Of a stretch of DNA of 15,594 nucleotides, positions 7,677 through 14,724 are shown piece by piece. The stretch covers positions 1 to 15,594 of the forward strand of contig QGUZ01000103.1 of assembly GCA_003242605.1 (NCBI GenBank). Direction: 5' to 3'. Within the stretch, counting starts at the first letter, position 1. Every line of letters starts with the position of its first letter. The position numbers and the translations under genes were made by a program. Below the pieces are notes generated by a model. That model had not been told where the DNA came from, did no database searches, and saw only the letters and a program-made list of their open reading frames with translations. Source of the stretch: Actinomycetota bacterium. GTDB lineage: Bacteria > Actinomycetota > Actinomycetes > Streptosporangiales > Streptosporangiaceae.

Positions 7677-8351
7677 CTACGAGGTCGGCCGTTCCTCCTC
7701 GGCGGGCGGGCGCGGGCCGGGGCCGCCCGCCGTGCGGACGCCGCCGTAGTGGGCGAGGAGCGGCAGGAACAGGTCGTCGACGATGGCGGTGATGCGCTCG
7801 TCCGGCACGGGCTCGAAGGTCATGAGCATGTCGTGCCGCATCAGGTCGAACGGCATGTCGAGCACGTGCCGCGGCACGCGGGTGAGGTCGAGCTCGCCGC
7901 GCTCGGCCGCCCGGTCGAAGATGCGCCGCGACGAGGGCCGGCGGCCGCCGAGGACGAGCTCGCGCAGCTCGGCGGGGCTCGTGCGGGCCTCCGTGAACAG
8001 GCCGCCGAGCTGCGCGCCGATCATCGCGGCGAGTTCCCCGCGCCTGCGGGTCATCGCGCGGAGCAGAGTGATCAGGTCGTCGCGCAGGTTGCCGGTGTCC
8101 GGGAGCGGGATGGGGTTGGTCTCGATGTGGTGCCGGATGGCGGCCAGCGCGAGGTCGGCCTTGCCCGGCCAGCGGCGGTAGAGCACGGCGCGGCTGGTGG
8201 CCGCGCGCACGGCGACCCGTTCCATGGTCAGCGCGCCGTACCCGGACTCCACCAGCTCGTCCCATGCGGCGCGCAGCAGCGCGTCCTCGAGCGCCCTGCC
8301 GCGCCGCCGCCGGTTCGCTTCCTCCGCCACGCTCCGCTCCATAAGAGTCAT
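7677..8351 (-). CDS. TetR/AcrR-family repressor (cassette 3)
   Basis: A repressor of up to 224 residues with helix-turn-helix at about 41-62 (LTMERVAVRAATSRAVLYRRWPG) and a TetR_C-type ligand domain; the tail is Pro/Glu-rich. The start is uncertain. ATG codons at 8351 and 8342 lie in or at the edge of a palindromic operator and have no ribosome site. A GTG at 8330 has GGAG six bases upstream and would place the operator outside the coding region. It is divergent from the MFS exporter gene, with two copies of one palindrome between them, so it most likely represses both genes. Confidence 0.87.
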   Translation of the reverse strand: MTLMERSVAEEANRRRRGRALEDALLRAAWDELVESGYGALTMERVAVRAATSRAVLYRRWPGKADLALAAIRHHIETNPIPLPDTGNLRDDLITLLRAMTRRRGELAAMIGAQLGGLFTEARTSPAELRELVLGGRRPSSRRIFDRAAERGELDLTRVPRHVLDMPFDLMRHDMLMTFEPVPDERITAIVDDLFLPLLAHYGGVRTAGGPGPRPPAEEERPTS

Positions 8352-8363
8352 TTGTGTTTCTTA
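8342..8363. promoter_or_regulatory. Operator copy 1, cassette 3
   Basis: A 22-bp imperfect palindrome with left arm TAAGAGTCA and right arm TGTTTCTTA. It shares the half-site pattern TAAGAnnCA with the copy at 8386-8407. It covers the possible ATG starts of the TetR gene and overlaps the -35 of the MFS promoter. Confidence 0.65.
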
Positions 8364-8380
8364 CTACTTCAGCCTATCGT
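8352..8380 (+). promoter_or_regulatory. Candidate promoter of the MFS exporter gene
   Basis: TTGTGT (8352-8357), a 17-base spacer, then TATCGT (8375-8380). It is sandwiched by the two operator copies: the -35 is inside copy 1 and the start of transcription would fall at copy 2. On the opposite strand TAGGCT at 8376-8371 could be the -10 for the TetR gene. Confidence 0.5.
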
Positions 8381-8385
8381 GGCCG

Positions 8386-8407
8386 TAAGAGACACTCATG
8401 ACTCTTA
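8386..8407. promoter_or_regulatory. Operator copy 2, cassette 3
   Basis: A 22-bp palindrome with left arm TAAGAGACA and right arm TGACTCTTA; eight of the nine arm positions pair. It is centred 44 bp from copy 1, about four helical turns, so both face the same side of the DNA. It lies at the predicted start of transcription of the MFS gene and contains the upstream in-frame ATG (8398). Confidence 0.7.
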
Positions 8408-8421
8408 TCGAGGGCGGATGC

Positions 8422-9849
8422 ATGGCTGACACGGAACGAATCGATCCAAAGGTGCTACGGACGGCGGGTGTCCTGATCTGCGGAGGGCTCGCCGTCATCT
8501 TCGACACCACCATCGTCGGGGTGGCGCTGCACTCCCTGGCGGCCGACCTGCACACCACGGTCGCCACCGTGCAGTGGGTCGCCACCGCCTACCTGCTCGC
8601 CCTCGGCATCACCGTGCCGCTGAGCACGTGGGCGACGGCCCGGTTCGGCGGCAAGCGGCTCTGGCTGTTCTCCCTGCTCGTCTTCCTCGCCGGGTCGGTG
8701 GCCGCCGCCCTGGCCTGGAACGCTCCGGCGCTGATCGCCGCGCGGGTCCTGCAGGGCCTCGGCGGCGGGCTGATGATGCCGGTGATGACGACGCTGGTCG
8801 TGCGCGCGGCGGGCGGCCGGCTGCTCGGCCGGGTGACCGCGCTCATCTCGCTGCCCGCCGTGCTCGGGCCGATCCTCGGCCCGCTCCTCGGCGGCCTGAT
8901 CCTCACCCACCTGAGCTGGCGGTGGATGTTCTGGATCAACATCCCGCTCTGCGTGGCCGGGTTCGTGCTGGCCGCGCGGTTCCTCGAGCGCGACGAGCCG
9001 GACTCCCGGCCGCGGCTGGACGTCGCCGGGCTCGCCCTGCTGGCGCCCGGCGTCGCCGCGCTGCTGTTCGGTCTGTCCGAGGCCTCCGACGGCGGGTTCG
9101 GGCACCCCACCGTGCTCGTCCCGCTGGCCGCCGGGGCGGCCCTGGTCGCGGGGTTCGTCCTGTATGCGGCCCGCCGTACCGAGCCGCTGGTGGACCTCCG
9201 GCTGCTCGCCCACCGGCCGACGTCGGCGGGCTCGGCGGTGCTGTTCTTCTCCGGCTTCGCCCTGTACGGCGCGCTCTTCCTGCTGCCGCTGTTCTACCAG
9301 CAGGTCCGCGGCACCTCGGCGCTCGACGCCGGGATCGCGCTCATCCCGCAGGGCGTCGGCACCCTGCTGAGCCGCTCGATCGCCGGGCGGCTCACCGACC
9401 GGGCCGGGGCGCGGATCGTCGCCGTGACCGGGTTCGTGGTCGTCGCCGCGGCCACCCTGCCGTTCGCGTTCGCCGACGCGCAGGCGAGCCCGTGGCTGCT
9501 CGGCGGGGTGCTCCTGCTGCGCGGGATCGGCCTCGGCGCGGTCACCGTGCCGGTGATGGCCGTCGCCTACCTGGGGCTCGGCCGCGAGCAGGTCGCGCAC
9601 GCCAGCGCGCTGGTGCGCATCGCCCAGCAGATCGGCGGCTCCTTCGGCACCGCCGTACTCGCCGTCCTGCTGCAGTCGGCCACCACGGGCGCCGGCGGGC
9701 TCACCGCGGCCTTCCAGTGGAGCTTCTGGTGGGCCACCGGCTTCGCCGTGCTCGCCGCGCTGCTCGCGCTCGCCCTCCCCGGCCGGGCCGCGACGGCGCC
9801 GGCCGCGCCCGAGGGGTCGCCCGCGGAGGAGGTGCGCGCGGCCGCCTGA
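8422..9849 (+). CDS. MFS drug exporter, DHA2 (EmrB/QacA) type
   Basis: A 475-residue proton-coupled exporter of the major facilitator superfamily. TM1 carries the family motif DTTIVGVAL (28-36). The antiporter motif C is GPILGPLLGG (149-158), followed by WRWMFWINIP (167-176), a DHA2 hallmark. About 12-14 membrane helices follow. I chose the ATG at 8422, which has GAGGG about seven bases upstream; the earlier in-frame ATG (8398) lies inside an operator and has no ribosome site. It is divergent from a TetR repressor, which should induce it in response to its substrate. The substrate is unknown. It is convergent with, and 14 bp from, the second MFS gene. Confidence 0.92.
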   Translation: MADTERIDPKVLRTAGVLICGGLAVIFDTTIVGVALHSLAADLHTTVATVQWVATAYLLALGITVPLSTWATARFGGKRLWLFSLLVFLAGSVAAALAWNAPALIAARVLQGLGGGLMMPVMTTLVVRAAGGRLLGRVTALISLPAVLGPILGPLLGGLILTHLSWRWMFWINIPLCVAGFVLAARFLERDEPDSRPRLDVAGLALLAPGVAALLFGLSEASDGGFGHPTVLVPLAAGAALVAGFVLYAARRTEPLVDLRLLAHRPTSAGSAVLFFSGFALYGALFLLPLFYQQVRGTSALDAGIALIPQGVGTLLSRSIAGRLTDRAGARIVAVTGFVVVAAATLPFAFADAQASPWLLGGVLLLRGIGLGAVTVPVMAVAYLGLGREQVAHASALVRIAQQIGGSFGTAVLAVLLQSATTGAGGLTAAFQWSFWWATGFAVLAALLALALPGRAATAPAAPEGSPAEEVRAAA

Positions 9850-9863
9850 CCGGATGCGGGCCG

Positions 9864-11201
9864 CTAGCGGCCGGCGGGCCCGGCGGCGTCCGCGGCGGGG
9901 CGCGGGATCCCGGCGACGAGGATCAGGCCGAGCAGGGTCGCCGCGGCCGCGGCGAGCAGCCCGGCGCGGTAGCCGGTGGTGAGCGCGGCGACGCCGCCGG
10001 CGGGCGTGGCGGCGGTGGCGATCGCCCCGAGAACGGTGACGCCGACCGCGGTGCCGAGCTCCTGCGCGGAGTTGAGCAACCCGGAGGCGAGCCCTTGGTC
10101 GCGGTCGGGCACGCCGCCGGTGCCCGCGACGAAGATCGGGGCGTAGGAGAGCCCCGAGCCGGCCGCGAGCAGCAGCATCCCGGGCAGCACGTCCCGCAGG
10201 TACGTGCCGTCGGCGGGCACGCGGGCCAGCACCAGCATGCCGGCGGCGAGCAGCGCGAACCCGATCGCGATCAGCCGCCGCGGGCCGTACCGGGTGGTGA
10301 GCGCCCCGGCGCGCGGCGAGATCAGCAGGATGAGGACGGTGATCGGCGCGAAGGCCGCGCCGACGGCGAGCGGCGAGTACCCCAGGACCACCTGCATATA
10401 GAGAGTGGTGAAGAACAGCGACGCCCCGAGCGCCCCGGCGTCGATCGCGAGCAGCGCGTTGGCCCGGGCGACGCCGCCGATGCGCAGCACCCGGCGGTCG
10501 AGGAGCGGGGCGCGGTGGCGGCGCTCGACCACCACGAGCACGGCGAACGCGGCCGGCGCGGCGCCGAGCAGCCAGGTGGCCTGGACGGCGTGGCCGCCCT
10601 CGGCGTACCGGGTGAGCGCGAGGGTGGTGGCGGCGAGCGCGACCGTGAGCACCACCGCCCCGGGTACGTCGAGGACGGGCCGGTCCGCGGCCCGGCTCTC
10701 CGGCAGGTGACGGCGGGCGAGCGCGAGCGTGGCGGCGCCGATCGGCACGTTGATGAGGAAGATCCACCGCCAGTCGAACAGGTCGGTGACGACGCCACCG
10801 AGCAGCTGACCGGCGACCGCGCCGCCGGAGCCCACCGCGCCCCACAGGCCGAGGGCCCGGTTGCGGCGGTCGCCCTCGGCGAAGGCGGTGGTGAGCAGGG
10901 CGAGCGCCGTGGGCGACACCATCGCGGCGCCGACGCCCTGCGCGGCGCGGGCCGCCAGGAGCTGCCACTCGGCCCGGGCGAGGCCGGTGGCGAGCGAGGC
11001 GAGGGTGAAGGCGCCGACCCCGATCAGGAACAGGCGGCGCCGGCCGTACAGGTCGCCGATCCGGCCGAAGACGATGAGCAGGCCGCCGAAGGTGAGCGTG
11101 TAGCCGACCGAGACCAGGTGCAGGCGGCCGTCGGGGATGGCGAGGTCGGCGCGGATCGTCGGCAGCGCCACGTTCACCACGACGACGTCGACGATCAGCA
11201 T
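9864..11201 (-). CDS. MFS exporter, DHA2 type, with apparently frameshifted N-terminus
   Basis: A DHA2-type major facilitator exporter, 445 residues from the first in-frame ATG. It shows motif A GRIGDLYGRRR, a motif C-like GSGGAVAGQLLGG, and WRWIFLINVPIG. The ATG at 11201 begins in the middle of TM1 (MLIVDVVVVNVALP). The same frame upstream encodes HHRRLTLLLLCAAQF, exactly what should precede it, but contains no start codon. A GTG at 11281 overlaps the SDR stop (GTGA) with GGGAG six bases upstream, in a frame offset by one base. The intact gene would run from 11281 and encode about 472 residues. I infer a one-base deletion in the G/C-rich stretch near 11250-11275, either real or a sequence error. 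It is co-transcribed with the SDR gene. Confidence 0.85.
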   Translation of the reverse strand: MLIVDVVVVNVALPTIRADLAIPDGRLHLVSVGYTLTFGGLLIVFGRIGDLYGRRRLFLIGVGAFTLASLATGLARAEWQLLAARAAQGVGAAMVSPTALALLTTAFAEGDRRNRALGLWGAVGSGGAVAGQLLGGVVTDLFDWRWIFLINVPIGAATLALARRHLPESRAADRPVLDVPGAVVLTVALAATTLALTRYAEGGHAVQATWLLGAAPAAFAVLVVVERRHRAPLLDRRVLRIGGVARANALLAIDAGALGASLFFTTLYMQVVLGYSPLAVGAAFAPITVLILLISPRAGALTTRYGPRRLIAIGFALLAAGMLVLARVPADGTYLRDVLPGMLLLAAGSGLSYAPIFVAGTGGVPDRDQGLASGLLNSAQELGTAVGVTVLGAIATAATPAGGVAALTTGYRAGLLAAAAATLLGLILVAGIPRPAADAAGPAGR

Positions 11202-11277
11202 GAACTGGGCGGCGCACAGCAGGAGGAGGGTGAGCCGGCGGTGATGCGGGTACGGCCCGCCGCCGCGACGCCGGCCG

Positions 11278-12153
11278 TCACAGGTGCTCCCGCAGGTGGC
11301 GGCCCCAGTCCGGGGTCGTGCCGTCGACGTCGGTGAAGCCGTACCGCTTGGCGAGGTCCCAGCTCGTGGTCGCGGTGCCGGTGAGGCTCAGCCGGTCCGG
11401 GTCGGCGGCGAGGTGGGCGATCCCGCGGCCGATGTAACGGGGTGTCTCGGACGCGGCGAAGTGCGGGTCCTTGGCGATCGCGTCCCGCCAGGTGTCGGCG
11501 GTGACCCCGAAGTGGTCGAGCACGGCCTCCGAGCGCAGGAACCCGGGCGTGACGGCCACCGCCGCCACGCCGTACGGCCGGAGCTCCTCGGCCTGGGCGC
11601 GGGCGAGGCGGATCACCGAGGCCTTGACCAGGTCGTAGAAGAGCGAGCCGCGGTAGCCGTCCCCGACGCCGTCGGTGACCTCGACGATCAGCCCGCCGGA
11701 GCCGCGGATCAGCAGCGGGGCGGCGTGCCAGCTGGTGATGATGTGCGTGTCGATCGCGTTGCGCAGCATGCGCAGGCCGTTGCCGAGGTCGTGCCGCCAG
11801 AACGGCACGCCCCACTCGGTCAGCGGGTCGCCGCCCCAGATGTCGTTGACGAGCAGGTCGAGGCGGCCGTGCTCGCGGTCGATCCGCTCGGCGAGCGCCC
11901 GCACCTGGCCGGGGTCGGTGTGGTCGACGCGTACGGCGATGCCGGTGCCGCCGGCCTCGGTCACCAGGCGTGCGGTCTCCTCGATGGTCTCCGGCCGCCG
12001 CATCGGCGACGGCGATCCCGCGGTGGACCGGCCGGTCACGTAGACGACCGCGCCCGCGGCGCCCAGCTCGACGGCGATCCCGCGGCCGGCGCCCCGCGTC
12101 GCCCCGGCGACCAGGGCGACCCTGCCGGTGAGGTCGATGGTGGGAGAGGTCAT
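11278..12153 (-). CDS. Short-chain dehydrogenase/reductase (DHRS1-like SDR)
   Basis: A 291-residue NAD(P)-dependent oxidoreductase with a Rossmann fold. The cofactor motif GATRGAGRG is at 17-25, and the active-site YDLVK gives Tyr173 and Lys177. The usual NNAG is replaced by NDIWGG (103-108), and the catalytic Ser position falls at VTDG (159-162) with no obvious Ser. Both suggest a divergent subgroup resembling DHRS1-like proteins. The ATG at 12153 follows a GGCGG-like weak ribosome site. It is the first gene of a two-gene unit with the MFS exporter, whose probable GTG start overlaps its stop, and is divergent from a TetR gene. It may modify a compound that the exporter then removes (inference); the substrate is unknown. 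Confidence 0.88.
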   Translation of the reverse strand: MTSPTIDLTGRVALVAGATRGAGRGIAVELGAAGAVVYVTGRSTAGSPSPMRRPETIEETARLVTEAGGTGIAVRVDHTDPGQVRALAERIDREHGRLDLLVNDIWGGDPLTEWGVPFWRHDLGNGLRMLRNAIDTHIITSWHAAPLLIRGSGGLIVEVTDGVGDGYRGSLFYDLVKASVIRLARAQAEELRPYGVAAVAVTPGFLRSEAVLDHFGVTADTWRDAIAKDPHFAASETPRYIGRGIAHLAADPDRLSLTGTATTSWDLAKRYGFTDVDGTTPDWGRHLREHL

Positions 12154-12162
12154 GCCGCCGAA

Positions 12163-12190
12163 CTTACTTTATGTCCATTAATAAAGCAAG
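12163..12190. promoter_or_regulatory. 28-bp palindromic operator, cassette 4
   Basis: Arms CTTACTTTAT (12163-12172) and ATAAAGCAAG (12181-12190) match at nine of ten positions around an eight-base centre. The site is AT-rich in a very GC-rich neighbourhood and fills the 55-bp gap between the divergent SDR and TetR genes. Confidence 0.75.
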
Positions 12191-12196
12191 GCGGGA

Positions 12197-12202
12197 TAGG
12201 AT
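12197..12202 (+). promoter_or_regulatory. -10 element for a leaderless TetR mRNA
   Basis: TAGGAT (TANNNT) is followed by six bases and ATG at 12209. There is no purine-rich ribosome site in between, so transcription should begin at the start codon. The palindrome ends six bases upstream of this element. Confidence 0.6.
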
Positions 12203-12208
12203 GGCCCC

Positions 12209-12817
12209 ATGACCGGTCGCCCCCGCTCCGTGAGCGACGAGGCCATCTTCCGGGCCGTCGCCGCCGTGATCTCCGACGTGGGCCCGAAGGGCCTCACCCT
12301 CGCCGCGGTCGCCGAACGCGTCGGCCTCACGGCCCCCGCGCTGACTCAGCGCTTCGGGTCCAAACGCGGCCTGCTGGTGGCCTTCGCCACCCGGGAGGCG
12401 GCGGGCGTCGCCGACGTCTTCGCCAAGGCCAGGGCGGCCCACCCCGACCCGCTGACCGCCCTCGTCGCCACCCTGGCCACGCTCCCGAGCGGGGTCACCA
12501 CCCCCGAGAGCATGGCCAACAACCTCGCCTTCCTCCAGCTCGACCTCACCGACCCCGAACTCCGCACCCACGCCGTCGCCCAGAGCCGAGCCCTCCGCGC
12601 CGAGGTCGCCGCCCTGGTGACCGAGGCCGTCGACGCCGGCCTGCTCGCTCCCGCGACCTCCCCCGAGACCCTGGCCGCCGACCTGTACGCGACCTACTGC
12701 GGCGCCATGCTCACCTGGGCCATCGACGGCACCGGCGACCTCACCACCTGGCTGACCGAACACCTGGAACGCACCCTCGCCCCCCACCGCGTGCGGCCGG
12801 TGGCATCCGCTAGATGA
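12209..12817 (+). CDS. TetR/AcrR-family repressor (cassette 4)
   Basis: A 202-residue repressor. The helix-turn-helix is about residues 29-50 (LTLAAVAERVGLTAPALTQRFG), followed by a helical ligand domain ending in YATYCGAMLTWAIDGTGDLTTW. The ATG at 12209 is favoured because it gives a normal TetR N-terminus (MTGRPRSVSDEAIFRA) and lies six bases after a good -10, suggesting leaderless translation. It is divergent from the SDR-MFS unit with a palindrome between, so it most likely represses both directions. The ligand is unknown. Confidence 0.9.
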   Translation: MTGRPRSVSDEAIFRAVAAVISDVGPKGLTLAAVAERVGLTAPALTQRFGSKRGLLVAFATREAAGVADVFAKARAAHPDPLTALVATLATLPSGVTTPESMANNLAFLQLDLTDPELRTHAVAQSRALRAEVAALVTEAVDAGLLAPATSPETLAADLYATYCGAMLTWAIDGTGDLTTWLTEHLERTLAPHRVRPVASAR

Positions 12818-12954
12818 CTCAGTCGTCGGGCATCGTTGGGCGGCGGCAGATCGGGGCCGACGGTGCGGCCACTCGGAGACGCTCGAGTCCGCGTGCCCCG
12901 CGGGCAGCGGCGGGTTGCCGCACCGATCGGGACGTTATGGCCCGCTCGGACGGC
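12818..12954. other. Gap after the TetR gene
   Basis: No gene is supported. Scattered similarity to the HD-domain gene interior may extend back into this stretch (for example GGAGACGCTCGAG near 12875), but it is too weak to rely on. No terminator was seen. Confidence 0.35.
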
Positions 12955-13105
12955 CGTGGACGTGACCGGCCGACCGACATCCACCCGCTACGGCCCGGGC
13001 ACCTGGTGGGCGGGCGCTCGATGCAACGCCGCCCCCTGCATCACCGCGGCGGCCGAGGCGATCGAAAGGCGGCTAGCCGATGTGCGGGCGGCCGGTATCG
13101 GCGAG
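12955..13105 (+). pseudogene. Relic of the 3' end of the HD-domain gene
   Basis: This stretch aligns with the last part of the intact HD-domain gene further downstream. It encodes CITAAAEAIERRLADVRAAGIG against CITAAVEAIERRLADVRAAGIG there. From 13034 on the match is about 95%. Further upstream it decays, but CGCTACGG and CACCTGGTG are still recognisable. The stop codon has become GAG (13103-13105). The 5' two-thirds of the gene are missing. It overlaps the 3' end of the intact Nudix gene, as the two genes do in the downstream copy. Confidence 0.75.
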
Positions 13106-13187
13106 GAAGTGCTCGATCCGCATCCGCATCGACCGGTCCATCGGATAGGAGAGGACCTGGTCGCGCGGCACCCAGCGGACCTCCCGC
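13034..13187. repeat. Direct repeat copy 1 (HD tail / Nudix tail)
   Basis: 154 bp, matching 15227-15379 with six substitutions and one one-base gap (about 95% identity), in the same orientation and offset by 2193 bp. It spans the ends of two convergent genes. Weaker similarity continues to the left to about 12955; on the right it stops abruptly after CGGACCTC. Confidence 0.9.
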
Positions 13188-13549
13188 GACTCATCACTCG
13201 GCGTCGGCGTCCCGCCGGTGGCACGGGCGGTGACCACGATGGAGAACTCCTGGCGCACCTCGCCGTTGGAGGTGTAGAGGATCACATGGCGCGGGTCGGT
13301 GTAGATGCCGACCAGCCCGGTGATCTCACACTCGATGCCGGTCTCCTCGCGGGTCTCGCGGACCGCGGCCTGGGGAAGGGATTCGCCCAGGTCGATCGCT
13401 CCGCCGGGGACGGCCCAGTTGTCGTTGTCGGACCGGCGGATGAGCAGGATGTCGCCGGTGTCGTTGGTGACCACGACGTTGACCGAGGGGACCAGGCTGT
13501 TGGCGGGCGGGGCGTTGGGGTCGTCGTAGAAGTCGATCCTCCGCGCCAT
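13073..13549 (-). CDS. Nudix hydrolase
   Basis: A 158-residue pyrophosphohydrolase with a complete Nudix box: Gly50, Glu56, then RETREETGI (64-72), which carry the metal-binding Glu residues. Known relatives hydrolyse nucleotide diphosphates linked to another group, such as oxidised nucleotides or NADH; the substrate here is not identifiable. I prefer the ATG at 13549; a GTG six bases upstream (13555) is possible. Its last ~115 bp lie inside the direct repeat, and a decayed copy of the same tail is found at 15266-15379. Its stop is embedded in the opposite-strand relic of the HD gene, suggesting an ancestral convergent HD-Nudix pair. Confidence 0.92.
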   Translation of the reverse strand: MARRIDFYDDPNAPPANSLVPSVNVVVTNDTGDILLIRRSDNDNWAVPGGAIDLGESLPQAAVRETREETGIECEITGLVGIYTDPRHVILYTSNGEVRQEFSIVVTARATGGTPTPSDESREVRWVPRDQVLSYPMDRSMRMRIEHFLADTGRPHIG

Positions 13550-13695
13550 GGTCACCAGAGCCTAACCGGCGATCGGCCGTTGCGCCGGTCGATGTCGCAA
13601 ACGCGTTCTCGGCTTGCGGCCCCGACCGACGCTCCCACCCAGCAACCCGGGCCGGCCCGGTATCGGCATGTGCGCCAAGCGTCCTTGTGGTGCGG

Positions 13696-14058
13696 TCAGC
13701 CGGTGATGGCCTGGGCGACCAACAGCCCCATCGCCGCCGCGCCGAACCCGGCCATCACGCTGGCGACGATGTTGGTCAGTGCGTAGCACCCGGACCCCTC
13801 CCGGGCCAGCCGCAGCGTCTCGTAGCTGAAGGTGGAGTACGTGGTCAGCGCGCCACAGAACCCGGTGCCGAGCAGCGCCGACCAGGCCGCATGGGTGGGC
13901 ATGCCCACCAGCAGGCCCAGCACGAACGACCCGGCCACGTTGACGGTCAGGGTGCCCCAGGGGAACACCGAGTCATGTCGGGTCTGCACCAGACGATCGG
14001 TCAGGTAACGCAACGGGGCTCCGATCGCGGCCCCGAGGGCCACCAGCAACGCGGTCAC
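13696..14058 (-). CDS. crcB: Fluoride channel CrcB/FluC subunit (intact copy)
   Basis: A 120-residue membrane protein with four hydrophobic helices. It carries the family signatures GTLTVNVAGSFVLG (35-48) with the conserved Asn40, and GFCGALTTYSTFSYE (66-80), the TM3 break and Phe-box region. Fluc proteins work as dual-topology dimers that let fluoride leave the cell. It starts with GTG at 14058, which overlaps the stop of the DUF190 gene (GTGA), so it relied on translational coupling from that gene. It is the last gene of a crcB-DUF190-crcB operon in which the two upstream genes are damaged. A single CrcB can be functional as a homodimer in many bacteria, but operons with two copies may need both. 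Confidence 0.93.
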   Translation of the reverse strand: MTALLVALGAAIGAPLRYLTDRLVQTRHDSVFPWGTLTVNVAGSFVLGLLVGMPTHAAWSALLGTGFCGALTTYSTFSYETLRLAREGSGCYALTNIVASVMAGFGAAAMGLLVAQAITG

Positions 14059-14436
14059 CGGGAGCCCCCGTCTGCGGCCTCGGACTCGTCCGCCGCCCCG
14101 GGTGTTCGGTCGACGTACCGGATCATTTCGACCTCGTCCAGGATGATCAGCCCTTCACTGATCAAGTCGTCCAGTTGCGGCAGAAAGGCGCGGATCTTGT
14201 CCTCGGTGTCGACGATGACGACAGCCACCGGCAGGTCTTCCGGCAGCGACAGGATGCGTGTGGTGTGGACGAGTTTTGGAGGCCCCGTAGCCCTCCACGC
14301 CGTGGAACACGCTTGCGCCGGCCAGACCGGCGGCGTGCGCCCGGCGCACGATCTCGTGATGCAAGGGCTTGTGATGCCAGGTATCGGTGTCGCCGATGAA
14401 GACGGTCAGCCGCAGCGCGCGTCCGTGCAGTTTCAC
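14055..14436 (-). pseudogene. DUF190 protein gene with a one-base frameshift
   Basis: DUF190 (PF02641) proteins are small, PII-like-fold proteins often encoded next to crcB. The GTG at 14436 has a perfect AGGAGG five bases upstream and begins VKLHGRALRLTVFIGD, continuing to GVEGYGASK. There the frame runs into an AAAA run (14274-14277). Reading one base further gives the expected remainder, LVHTTRILSLPEDLPVAVV, then DKIRAFLPQLDDL and EMIRY, to a TGA at 14055 that overlaps the crcB start. The length, 382 bases, is one more than a multiple of three. So there is one extra A, or the gene needs slippage. It overlaps both neighbours by four bases. Confidence 0.88.
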
Positions 14437-14663
14437 CGCTGCCTCCTGTGTTCGCGGCGCCTGGCGATCGCCAGCGCCTGCCCGGTGACGGCCGCGCCGG
14501 CCCAGACCGCCAGCAGGGCGGCGACCAGCGTGGCGGTCAGGTACGTGAGAGCCACGCCGGGTGCACCGGCCTGCATCGCGGTGTGCACCTCGAGGATGTG
14601 CGTGGAGAAGGTGGTGTAGCCGCCCAGTACGCCCACGCCCAAGAACGGGCGCGCCAGTCGCTG
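14433..14663 (-). pseudogene. crcB: 5'-truncated second crcB
   Basis: Encodes only the C-terminal part of a CrcB/FluC subunit: LARPFLGVGVLGGYTTFSTH through two hydrophobic helices to a basic tail (ARRREHRRQR). The N-terminal ~50 residues with TM1, TM2 and the GTLxVN motif are missing. No coding similarity is seen beyond about 14663, where the divergent HD gene begins 70 bp on. Its stop overlaps the DUF190 start (GTGA). The short ORF from the GTG at 14642 is a remnant and not a channel. The truncation likely arose when the HD-gene side was joined here. Confidence 0.82.
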
Positions 14664-14718
14664 CCCGGTTCCGGGGCATCTGCGCGGGGCGGGCTGATGG
14701 CAGCCCAGGCAATTTGCC

Positions 14719-14724
14719 TAGGGT
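14719..14724 (+). promoter_or_regulatory. Candidate -10 of the HD-domain gene
   Basis: TAGGGT is followed by seven bases and the ATG at 14732, consistent with a leaderless transcript. The same bases (AGGGTG) could instead act as a ribosome site, so the call is tentative. Confidence 0.4.

Noticed and set aside
9859..9872. GGCCGCTAGCGGCC palindrome between the convergent MFS stops as a terminator
   Set aside because: A perfect palindrome without loop or T tract that includes a stop codon; a terminator role cannot be supported.
8455..11217. A 920-codon minus-strand open frame (and its plus-strand counterpart at 8574-11336)
   Set aside because: Both are shadows antisense to or out of frame with the two MFS genes. 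The proteins are Arg/Gly/Asp-rich, while the MFS frames show clear membrane helices and motifs.
12836..13786. A 316-codon plus-strand open frame over the Nudix gene
   Set aside because: Only the short HD-tail relic within it is meaningful; the rest is antisense to the Nudix gene.
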